NCBI GenBank assembly: GCA_021030905.1
Contig: JAGFMI010000004.1
Span: 2,108,001 to 2,172,000 of the forward strand
DNA: 64,000 nt
DNA from: Pyrenula massariospora
Lineage: Eukaryota; Ascomycota; Eurotiomycetes; Pyrenulales; Pyrenulaceae
Reading direction: 5' to 3'
Shown: piece by piece, positions 55,798 through 64,000 of the stretch
Layout: every line of letters begins with the position of its first letter
Position numbering within the stretch: the stretch's first letter is position 1
Position numbers and translations under genes: made by a program
Notes under the pieces: generated by a model
The model's database searches: none
Told to the model about the DNA's origin: nothing
What the model saw: the letters and a program-made list of their open reading frames with translations, nothing else

Positions 55798-56830
55798 TCA
55801 TTCCCAGAAAGGGCTATCCTTCAATCGGGAAAGTTGGACTTCCTCGATGCATAGATTGGGGAACCGTTCGTCAACGAGAAATTTAAGTTGTTCATCCAAA
55901 TGCTTTAGATAACAGAGTTTAGAGATGCCAACCATTTCGAGGAAAGGGATTAAGCGATCGTAGTTTTGCGAGACCTGGAGGATATTGTGGCTGTCGTCTG
56001 AGAGGCAAAACCTTCCGCCTTTGTTTAGATACGCCTTGTCATGTTAGTGAAAAGCGCGGATCTGCGGCTGGGCACATTTACCTTGCAAATCGAAGCTTGT
56101 GGATAGGGTTCTTTCATGCCTTTCCGCATACTTGCTGTGTTGATCTCAAGAATGCAGCGGTTAGTAGCCGCAAGGTCCAGATTCCGCAGAATCCGGCTCC
56201 AAACGCCATCAACTAGTCGTAGATCCAGATCGGGGTCATTGCTCATCAGACGTATTAGATCGAAGTGTCCGATGATGGGTGGCTTCGTCTGTTCAATGAG
56301 ATCTAGCTGAGCATCAAAATAGTCCTCGAAAAGTCGATAATCAGTGCCTCCTGCAGCTTCTCGAGCTTTTTGATATGACGCAGCGTCGAAATCAATTGGA
56401 ACTGTATGGACATGATGCACAGAGCCGACGAAGAAATCATATTGATAGGTGTCAAGAGACCGCTTGATCAGCTCCAAAGACGAAGCTCGAATCCATTCGC
56501 CTTCAAAGCCAATAGGAAGCTCGATCCGTCCTTTATACTTTTCTCGGAGTTTCTTCGCTTCTTGGAAATATTCTGCTTCGTTCGCCAGCAGGCTTGTCAT
56601 GTCTGAACCCATCTCTACCTGCAGCTCTGAGCCACCTTTAAGAACCCTGAAGATGCATGTTGTATACGTACCTCTTCTGGGTATCGGTCTTCGTCATGCC
56701 GCGGCATATGCTCTGTCAACGCGAACACCGACATTTTTCTCGACACGGCCCGAAGAATCATCTCTTCAAGCGTATTTTGAGCATGACCGGGGCAGAATTG
56801 GCCGGAGTGGCTGTGGTGCGAGTGAGGCAT
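55798..56830 (-). CDS. HIS2: Histidinol-phosphatase (PHP family)
   Basis: Removes phosphate from L-histidinol phosphate, the penultimate step group of histidine synthesis. Three exons: 56672-56830, 56082-56618 and 55798-56034, with introns of 53 and 47 nt (GTACGT...TGCAG and GTAAAT...ACAAG); the product is 310 residues. The N terminus MPHSHHSHSGQFCPGHAQNTLEEM carries the first PHP metal motif (HSHSGQFCPGHA). Further blocks: LTEHMPRHDEDRYPEE, IGFEGEWIR, FFVGSVHHVHTVPIDFD, IIGHFDLIRL, LEINTASMRKGMKEPYPQ and FCLSDDSHN, all metal-site or PHP signatures. The end (LKDSPFWE) matches the family. Confidence 0.93.
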
Positions 56831-57530
56831 CCTTCCACTTGAATTCGTTAGAGCAACAGATGACGGTTCTAGAGAAGAGATTGCTTCAGGACGATTTAAG
56901 GTGAAAATGAAGTAGTCATGACCTAGTGATTAACGCTGCAGCTTACATTTTATTTGAACGAAAGGAAAAATAATTCTACGACGAGAATTTCTGACTTAAC
57001 AGCTTCATCATCTCAGCTAGTCGTTGAACCTTTGATTATAGTGTTACATACTTAATCTAAAACTTTGTGAAAATCTCTACACCGACAGTATCAACATCTT
57101 GAGGGCTGGTAGAGCTTGGGTTTCTGACGGTGTTTCGAACGGACTCAAAGAGGTCGGAGCTCTCGGCCTAAAACAAAGGTCGTACTCTAGAGAATCATCG
57201 GCCTCTTCATAGTACTCTAGCGAACATTTAGAGTCGCGGGCCATAACTACGTCCGTGAAAGATTTAGAAATGATTAGGAATAGTTTAATTACGAAACCTC
57301 TACATATTAAATACAGCCATCGGAGGAGGGGAATTTATTCGTATTGAGATGCGAGAATAGAACATTGTAACTTGATCGACAGAGCTCCAAATTCCATCCA
57401 TGCGGCCCCTTGTGTGTTGTGTTTCGAGTCCAGTGCAGTCTGGCCAATGTCTTCCCAATGCATTTCCGTACGCCAAAGTAGATACTTATCCCCTATACTT
57501 ACACACATTTCTGCTGGGAGCCTTCGGGAT
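56831..57530. other. Intergenic spacer, AT-rich
   Basis: About 700 bp upstream of HIS2 and downstream of the next gene (both -). AT-rich with no frame of note. The HIS2 promoter must lie here. Confidence 0.5.
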
Positions 57531-60371
57531 TTATCTCGAGTCTTGAGTTGAGAAGATTCCTGGACGTCCTTTGGCACGGACAATTTCCACATCCGCGTTC
57601 TTAGAGTCCTCGCTCGCAACACCGATAGCGTAGCATAAGCCGGCAGTCAGCGTGCTCGTAACAAAGATCTGCTTAACTGTCCTCCTAAAACGGCTTTGCC
57701 TTGCAGTTCCGTCTCGTTCGCCGCTTCGACGGTGCCTAGAGCTGCCGCTAAAAACCCTTTCTCGTCTCCGAATCCTCTGTCCTGTCGGCGATGCAATAGG
57801 TCCTCTACTGCCTCCATCGCTCGTTACGGTCTCTTGTACCGCCGCAACCCCAGGCCCACTCTTCGTTTTCTTAAAGATCAGTAGATCTCCGCTTCCGTTC
57901 ACAATAGAGTACCCCTCAGCCTGTAAAGCTTCCAGGTAGGGCAAGAACTTTGCCGCTTGTTTCAGCCGCGAGAGAACCTCTGTCGGATGCTGGGCCTCCT
58001 CGCTAACTTGCACGATTGGAGAAGTCGTCTCTGCGACGGTGATGCAGCGGGTGGAGTTGTCATAAGCGAGGACTTTATATAGTATAGGTACTTGCGGCGG
58101 CCGAGATAAAGGTGTCTCGGATAGGCTTTTTGACTCCAACGCCTCGCTTTCTTTCACCATGTTGTCGCCTTGTCCATGAGACCGAGCAATAGTGTTCGTA
58201 TTTGTATTTCGAGATGCCTCAGCATTCTGGGACAAGGACAGATCGCTACTTTCACGAGCAGATGTCCGAGGGGCCTCGGGCTCAGCTTGTTGTGATGTAG
58301 GTGTACGTGCTTTGCGCTGTTTCCACCAATCCCCAAGCCCGTCTTCCCTTTCAACATTGAGCAATGTCTCATTCTGGCTGCCTATGGTGGCCTCCCGAGA
58401 TTGCTCAAGCGCATCAAATTTCTCCAAAGAGTCTGTCACTTCTGATGTTCGCAGCGGGTCCTGACGGTGATTGATATCTGTTTTCCCGTAGCGCTCCTCG
58501 TAAAGGGCTTTTAACTCTCGGTATAAGGCTCGACCAGCCTCTGCTACCTTCGTAAAATCTGCTTTCGCAGAAATATCAGCTTCTCGCAACGCAGCGGTTC
58601 TGGCTTCGTTTCTGGCTTGCTCATCTAACGCTTCAGCGTAAAGTTTTTCTTTGTATGCTACGTCTTGTGCGATTTTGGCTCTTTTTGGGTTCTGTTGTTC
58701 GGGTGACCCTTGCGCTAACTGATTTGAAAATTTCTCGGTGCAGCTAGAAGAATTTGTGGGAGCAAGATTCTTTCCAGTACGTGAAATGTGTGATTGATCG
58801 GTGTCTGACGAAATTGCTCTCGAATTTTCGGCTCTTTCCTGGATTTGAGAGATGTTTTGGATTGAAGGCGAAGCCTCTACTTGTTCTTCCCCGTCAATCT
58901 TCATGAGAGATCTGTCTGGATGCTTCTGCCTTGGGATCTCTGTCTGTTTCGACACTTCTTCTGGGGCGCCAGTAATATTCTTCCATGATTCCTGATGTGC
59001 ATTGAGTGTGTTTTGCGCATGATCTTCCGAGGACCCAGTTGTCTCGTCTTGCCGCAAACTTGAATGCTGTGGCGAAGAAGAGTCTGAGCGCTTCTGACCC
59101 TGAAGACTAGGCTGGATGCGATCAAGAGAAGGCTCGAGCTTCTCAATTTGGGGAGTTAGTCGTTTGTCTGAGGGCGGTTGTGAAAATTCTGATGTGCGTA
59201 CGCCTAAGGAGTGTCCCTCATTTTTGAATCCCTCACGACTGAGCCAAGGTTGAGAAGGCTGTGAGGATACCTCAGAACGAGCACCAACCTTTTTCCGCTC
59301 GTAGGTTGTGCCATAGAATAGGGGTGGCTCTTTCTCTTGACTGGATTCGGTGTTAGGAGAGTCTCGAATGGTGGAGACCTTGCCTTCCAATGGCCCTCCA
59401 CGTTGGCCCTGACATTGAGTAACTGGTGGGTCCGGTCCAGGAAAACTATTGCTCGGATCTTTAGGAGCAGAATCAACCTTTTCAAGCGGGTCGTTAGCTG
59501 TAGCTTTGTCCGGTGCTTTGGATTTGTCCAACGGTGGTTTTTCGGCACGTAAAAACTCAGAAGTATAGTTGACCCAATCGTGCCCGCGTTGCCGGAAGGG
59601 TTTCACTGGTATGTCGACTGGATCTTCCCGGCTTGGTGAATTTCCGACGTCTTGATTCTGATCGACCCTAGCCTTGTGCCTCTTAGGTACCTTGCGCATG
59701 GAGATGGGGTCGTATTCATATTCAATTGTTATGCTTTGGATAGTACTCTCCCCTGAATTTTCTTCATGCGCACGCCCACTAAATTTAGGGGTGTGAGAGT
59801 TGTCTCTAGGATGTTCAGAGTGCGTTGCCGTAGGTTGCGTGTGGCTTTGTGAGTTGCATGTATTCTGGTTATGGTGGCCGCTCAACGAGTCTAGGGCCTT
59901 GTTCAGTGACGACCACATATTGTTCTCCGAGCGTAGCATAAGTCGATCGAAACGCGTGCCAAAAAGCGCAGCGTATGGGTCTGCGTGGATGCGCTTCTTG
60001 AACTCCTTAAAAGCGGTCGTCTCTTCACTGGTCTCTGGATCTTGCTGCTTAGAAGACTCAGCCGGTCTCTTGGCGCTCCATGACGACCAGTCCTGTTGAA
60101 AGACGCTGCTTGCATTTTGGGCGAAGCGTTTCTCCCACCATGAAGGCATTCTCCCATAAGCCTTGAGATACTTGTACAGATACATCCTCCTCGCTCTTTC
60201 AAGTCTTCGAGCCACATCGTCGTCCCTCTCTGTCCACCATCCATGTCTCTGACGATGCCAGAACCAAAACGATCGTGTGATGGGAGGGTGACTGAGGTGA
60301 GATGGTGATATTGTTGCAGATCGGAGCTTAAGGCTAAACTGCCTTTGATTGGCAGCGGTGAATTGGCTCAT
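57531..60371 (-). CDS. Large uncharacterised fungal protein, probable mitochondrial presequence and C-terminal membrane span
   Basis: 946 residues in one exon; I do not recognise a named family. The N terminus is basic, with hydroxylated and aromatic residues and no acidic residue for the first 45 or so (MSQFTAANQRQFSLKLRSA ... RSFWFWHRQRHGWW), as in mitochondrial presequences. A helical, Arg/Trp-rich segment follows (RRLERARRMYLYKYLKAYGRMPSWWEKRF). A long polar, disordered middle rich in Ser, Gln, Glu and Pro (about 110-780) includes a coiled stretch (about 570-640, EKLYAEALDEQARNEARTAALREADISAKADF). A conserved-looking domain (about 800-870) reads VPILYKVLAYDNSTRCITVAE ... LPYLEALQAEGYSIVNGSGDLLIFKK. 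Near the end is one membrane span (IFVTSTLTAGLCYAIGVAS). Mitochondrial inner-membrane location is inference. Confidence 0.8.
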   Translation of the reverse strand: MSQFTAANQRQFSLKLRSATISPSHLSHPPITRSFWFWHRQRHGWWTERDDDVARRLERARRMYLYKYLKAYGRMPSWWEKRFAQNASSVFQQDWSSWSAKRPAESSKQQDPETSEETTAFKEFKKRIHADPYAALFGTRFDRLMLRSENNMWSSLNKALDSLSGHHNQNTCNSQSHTQPTATHSEHPRDNSHTPKFSGRAHEENSGESTIQSITIEYEYDPISMRKVPKRHKARVDQNQDVGNSPSREDPVDIPVKPFRQRGHDWVNYTSEFLRAEKPPLDKSKAPDKATANDPLEKVDSAPKDPSNSFPGPDPPVTQCQGQRGGPLEGKVSTIRDSPNTESSQEKEPPLFYGTTYERKKVGARSEVSSQPSQPWLSREGFKNEGHSLGVRTSEFSQPPSDKRLTPQIEKLEPSLDRIQPSLQGQKRSDSSSPQHSSLRQDETTGSSEDHAQNTLNAHQESWKNITGAPEEVSKQTEIPRQKHPDRSLMKIDGEEQVEASPSIQNISQIQERAENSRAISSDTDQSHISRTGKNLAPTNSSSCTEKFSNQLAQGSPEQQNPKRAKIAQDVAYKEKLYAEALDEQARNEARTAALREADISAKADFTKVAEAGRALYRELKALYEERYGKTDINHRQDPLRTSEVTDSLEKFDALEQSREATIGSQNETLLNVEREDGLGDWWKQRKARTPTSQQAEPEAPRTSARESSDLSLSQNAEASRNTNTNTIARSHGQGDNMVKESEALESKSLSETPLSRPPQVPILYKVLAYDNSTRCITVAETTSPIVQVSEEAQHPTEVLSRLKQAAKFLPYLEALQAEGYSIVNGSGDLLIFKKTKSGPGVAAVQETVTSDGGSRGPIASPTGQRIRRRERVFSGSSRHRRSGERDGTARQSRFRRTVKQIFVTSTLTAGLCYAIGVASEDSKNADVEIVRAKGRPGIFSTQDSR

Positions 60372-60999
60372 TGTGACGATGGAGGTAGGGGCAGTAAGTG
60401 AAGTATTCGATTTCAGACTGATTAAGCAAGCATTCTCAGCAGGAAAGACAGATTTTTGTCAATGGTATGGATACGAAAAGGCAGTCATTGCCATCGAAGA
60501 TCGCATCCAAATCAAATCACAAGTGTGGATATTGACTAGAAGTGAAGTCGTCACTAGGCGAAGAGAAACGAGGCGACCTCCGAGGGGCGAGAATTAGAGA
60601 CACGGCGACAGACATGGGATTCATCAGTTAAGATCTCGGAGCATCGGCTCCTTGTCAAGCAACCTAGCCTATCTCTTCAACTAGATGCTGGCTGGAGTAA
60701 AAGGTGGAAGTCAGGTAAGGTGGCAAGCGGAGGGCGGGGATAGCAATGGCGGGGTTAACAGCCCTCGTTTCGGCCGCTTCACAGGCGAGTATGCTCACAG
60801 ACTCCTAATCGGGGGTATCCCCAATGTTCTTGAAAGAACCTCAAAAAATATACATTTATTCATATTGACAGACCATCTGTATTCATATCAAACTCATGAT
60901 AATTCCAATATCGGTAGCTTGACAATAGGGAACCCCAATTGGTATCCTCGATTAGGAAGAAGCACACCCCTAACGCAAACGCCGTGCCATTTAAAACCC
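60372..60999. other. Intergenic spacer
   Basis: About 630 bp between CSM1 (stop at 61000) and the start of the 946-residue gene (both -). Nothing supported beyond the expected promoter and 3' flank. Confidence 0.5.
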
Positions 61000-62708
61000 T
61001 CATGCCTCTTCCCTAACCTTTTGTTTCGTGAGTGCGTCCACAACACGACTATAAAACTTGCTTGCATGCTGTCTACTAAAGGTGATCTCTTCTGTCAGAT
61101 ATTCCGGGAGCACTTCCAACAAGTCACGGTCTCGGTTAGTATCCACAAGCGGCATGTACAAGAATTCCGTTTCTTCGAAACTGGTACTCTGTCCGTCAGG
61201 ATCCTCAACAAGGAGCTTGAAGTGCAAAGCTGTACAAGCATTAGTGATACTGCCTGCTCAGCAATATGTGGGTCCACTCACTGCCGTTCCGTCCAGTCTG
61301 GATGCAATCGTACAAATCCCCTTCATCTGTCTTCTTTACGCTCCGGATAATTAGACCTGTGAGGTCGCTGTACAGATCTTCCTTGAGTTGCGCAACCTGC
61401 GAGGCTTCCGTGATACCCCCGGCTGTCGACTTTGATTGAGCTTGGTGTTTCATGACACTTCCAGGGGTCTTCGAGTTGCTTGGTTCCACTGATGACGACG
61501 CAGTCCGGGACGCTGCGAGCTTTACTTGTAGTGCTCGTATCTCATTTTGCGCCGTAGAAAGGCTTGTCGTCAAATCCGTTACATTCGTTCGGAGCGTGCT
61601 CACTTCCGTTTCTCGAGCCTGGAGAGATCTTTGAAACTTTCTCGATTCTTGCGCCAGAGTGGATTGTGCCATTAGCTCTTTTTTCAAAGCTGCAATGAGC
61701 TCATTCGATGCTGGTCCCGTCAGTGGCTAATTTCTCACGCTGTCGAGAATTATGCCTACCTTGAGTGGTCGCCTCGCATTGCATGCGCAGTTTTTCGACA
61801 TTTGAGTTAGCCTCTGCAATCCCTACCTCTTTCAGGTTGCGGTATTTGAGATCCACATTTTCAAATTTCTTAGTTATATCTCCTAATTTGCGTCTTAAAT
61901 TGGGATCACCAACAGCCCTTTCTGTGTCGGAGGCACTTCCCGGCCGTCGCCAGAATGGCTCTTGTCTTTGTCTCGATATAGCTCTGGGCCGTTCAACGGC
62001 CTTGATTGGTGGACTCATGACTCGACGCTGGCTGGGCCCTATCTCTTCCCCACGTTCTTCGGCCATCAGGCTTATCTGCTGCTTCTCTTGGTTGACCGAT
62101 TGCTTCTTTGCTTCTACCGCGCGTGTCTTAGCCTTCTTCGTTGCTGGCTTTTCAGCTGCTTCCGATCTTGCTCTCCCGCTAGGCTCTGACGCGTTCCCTT
62201 GGACAGTACTGGGCGATCCAATCTCCACTCTGTCATCTTCAGCTGCAAGTTTTCGTTTCCTCTGCGCCCCGGCTCCTCTCTTCGCGTTCTGGACATTTTT
62301 GCCTCGAGTAACCTCTTGGGCTATGGTTTTCGGTGAGTCAAGCTCATCCTCAGACTCGTCGTTGGCCGCGACCGAAGCGTGGGTCTCGTTCGCCAAAATT
62401 GGACTCTGCTCAGCTGGCCGAGAGGCACTCTGTCCGTTGACTTGCTCTGATAGAGGTTTTCTTTTCCCACCTGCCTTGGGATTTCCCTTGCTTTTCGTCG
62501 CAGCGTTGGAAATTGTTCTTGACTTTTTGGGAGCGGCTTTTGGCTTTGTTTCGCGCGTCTTGCTGCTCTTCGGTCGACCTCCTTTCTTCTTAGGAGGTTC
62601 AGGTGAGCCATCGTTGGTTTCAATGGACTCGATGGTGTCGTCGTTAACGAATTGTGAGGAATCTTGAATGTCGGAATCGATCAAGCTTGAAATTCCTTTT
62701 GGCGCCAT
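61000..62708 (-). CDS. CSM1: Monopolin subunit Csm1/Pcs1, chromosome segregation
   Basis: Kinetochore/nucleolar clamp protein; with Lrs4/Mde4 it cross-links microtubule sites or rDNA. Three exons: 61760-62708, 61282-61710 and 61000-61229, with introns of 48 and 51 nt (GTAGGC...ACCAG and GTGAGT...TACAG); the product is 535 residues. The N-terminal half is disordered and basic, with nuclear-signal-like and AT-hook-like patches (KKKGGRPKSSKTR, GGKRKPL, KPATKKAKTR). A long coiled coil runs about residues 280-390 (LRRKLGDITKKFENVDLKYRNLKEVGIAEANSNVEKLRMQCEA ... LMAQSTLAQESRKFQRSLQARETEVSTLRTNV). The C-terminal globular Csm1 domain follows (LYSDLTGLIIRSVKKTDEGDLYDCIQTGRNG, LHFKLLVEDPDG, TEFLYMPLVDTNRDRDLLEVLPEYLTEEITFSRQHASKFYSRVVDAL). 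It is divergent from POL1. Confidence 0.93.
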
Positions 62709-63093
62709 GGCGAAGCGTTCTTAATCGATTTCGGACGGGGCACACAGAAGAAGACGCAAACCAGCGGAAATCCCAAGGTTATCAACAAGCGTTGATGTTC
62801 GCTTCCTTTGGTCGGTCTGCGGATTCGGCGAGTGTAAACAAAAGATCGCGCTAGGGCGGAGGAGAGGTCTTGGCAACGCTTTCCTTGGTTGGGTTTAAAG
62901 TGCTTCTCCGCACCCTTCGCCATGGATGCGGCGCGTTACGGAACGCGTATCGCGTTTCTTCACCATTGACCTTCTACAGCTTTGTTGAGAGCTTTCAATA
63001 TTTTTACACCAATCCTACCCATTCATTTTTACGTCTCTAGATGACAAACTCTCTGACATTTCCAACCTTTTGACAGCCTTACACGTGGCTACA
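62709..63093. promoter_or_regulatory. Divergent CSM1-POL1 promoter
   Basis: 385 bp between the two start codons. Contains the MCB core listed next, and further CGCG cores on either side of it (GCGCG near 62931-62935, CGCGTTTC at 62951-62958). Confidence 0.65.
62943..62948. promoter_or_regulatory. MCB element ACGCGT (MBF/DSC1 site)
   Basis: A perfect palindromic MluI cell-cycle box 146 bp before the POL1 start codon and 235 bp before the CSM1 start. The yeast POL1 gene is an MBF target through this hexamer. Function here is inferred from sequence and gene identity. Confidence 0.6.
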
Positions 63094-64000
63094 ATGTCTG
63101 CTAAAGCTCTTGCACAGCTTCGTGCTCTGCGTGCTGCTGGGAAGAAACGTCTTGATACGTACGAAGTCGAGGACCAGGGCGCTATTTACGATGAGGTGGA
63201 TGAGGATGGCTACAAAAAAGTTGTCCGAGGTCGTTTAGATCAAGATGACTTCGTTGTGGACGACAACGGAGACGGATACGCAGATGACGGCCGTGAGGAA
63301 TGGCAAACAGAGCACCATTACTATAGCAGCGAGGAAGAAGACACTGCTCCAGTGCGAAGCAAAGCTGCAAAGCGTAAACGAGAGGAGGAGCAAGAGAGGA
63401 TTGAGAAGTCAAACAAGAATATTGCCAATTACTTCAACAGTGGCCCTGCCACTGCTCCAAAGCCAAAGGCTTGTCACCATGATCTATACTTTAATTTTTT
63501 ACTGACGCCAAACAGCAGGTCTATGCAACGGCCGAGGAAGACAAATTTATGGCTGGGCTCTTGAGTGAAATAGACCCGAATACAGTGCCTTCTCAGGTCA
63601 CGTCAAGGAAGACCGTAATGAGCGAAGCTCGACGGAAACGGCGCGTCATAACTCCACCACCATCCCATGGAACAAAATCTAAGTACGTCAAAGAGGTGGC
63701 TCCAAATCGCAGGCCAGCTCTGGTGGAAACACCGGCAGTTACATCGAACTTTGAGGCAGATGACGGAGCAATTCTGAATTTTGGAGATGACGAGGACCAA
63801 CCAATGAGCGATCCAGTACCATCGTCGCCTACTGCAAAAGCAGTCGAACGCAAGATTACGACTCAAGTCAAGACAGAAGAGCCAGACGAAGAAGGAGACA
63901 CCATGGATGTGATGCCTGCGTATGGCGACGAGGCTGCCACATCCAAGAGCATAAATCTAGCAGGGAGCAGGCCCCAACCAAAGATCCTCAAGACTTCGTA
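63094..64000 (+). CDS. POL1: DNA polymerase alpha catalytic subunit, 5' part only
   Basis: Catalytic subunit of polymerase alpha-primase, which makes the RNA-DNA primers of replication. Only the N-terminal regulatory region is in the window; the gene continues past 64000. Exon 1 is 63094-63468 (MSAKALAQLRALRAAGKKRLDTYEVEDQGAIYDEVDEDGYKKVVRGRLDQDDFVVDDNGDGYADDG), the conserved p180 N-terminal domain. It is followed by a Lys/Glu-rich helix (KAAKRKREEEQERIEKSNKNIANYF). Exon 2 starts at 63516 or 63519 (VYATAEEDKFMAGLLSEIDPNTVP, also conserved) and runs open to the edge. The intron donor is GC rather than GT (AAG|GCTTGT), the only in-phase solution I found. A Met eight codons earlier (63070) is in frame but outside the conserved start. 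Confidence 0.92.

Noticed and set aside
61765-62667. 300-codon frame opposite CSM1
   Set aside because: Antisense shadow of the basic, low-complexity half of CSM1; no motif.

Overview
The window is nuclear DNA of a filamentous ascomycete (Pezizomycotina). The evidence is the protein set (NoxR, Rad26, Csm1/Pcs1, GPHR, EF-hand MscS channels), introns that are mostly 47-75 nt with GT...AG ends and CTAAC/CTGAC branch sites, microexons, and compact divergent promoters. I cannot place it below subphylum. I saw no tRNA, 5S rRNA, intact transposon, virus-like element or CRISPR array.

Layout. 0-7 kb: the 3' part of RAD26 (+), a 3.7 kb spacer with a 28-bp perfect palindrome, and an acidic fungal protein (-). 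7-12.8 kb: 6 kb with no gene I can support. 12.8-20.5 kb: noxR (-), CCS1 (-), a CDK11-type kinase (+) and UFE1/syntaxin-18 (-), all rebuilt with splice sites. 20.9-22.3 kb: a spliced, apparently non-coding host transcript (+). Each of six consecutive introns holds one box C/D snoRNA, with guides matching yeast snR78, snR77, snR76, snR75, snR74 and snR73 in that order. 23-32 kb: a small cysteine-rich secreted protein (-), a long hairpin, ethanolamine kinase (+), a GFA/CENP-V zinc protein (+) and a universal-stress-protein (-). 32-43 kb: GPHR (-), a GPI-type S10 carboxypeptidase (+), aspartate aminotransferase (-), and a membrane pepsin-fold protein without the usual catalytic motifs (-). 45-51 kb: a GT8-like type II glycosyltransferase (+) and an EF-hand MscS channel (+). 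53-64 kb: a six-exon FKBP12 (-), histidinol phosphatase (-), a large uncharacterised protein with a presequence-like N terminus (-), CSM1/PCS1 monopolin (-), and the 5' end of DNA polymerase alpha POL1 (+), which runs off the window.

Working together. The genes are mostly unrelated housekeeping functions. Two neighbourhoods may be meaningful. noxR (activator of superoxide-producing NADPH oxidase) lies beside CCS1 (copper loading of superoxide dismutase). CSM1 and POL1 share a divergent promoter with an ACGCGT (MCB/MBF) element, as expected for cell-cycle genes. The strongest non-protein signal is the snoRNA cluster, which apparently keeps the order of the yeast snR78-72 polycistron but carries each guide in its own intron.
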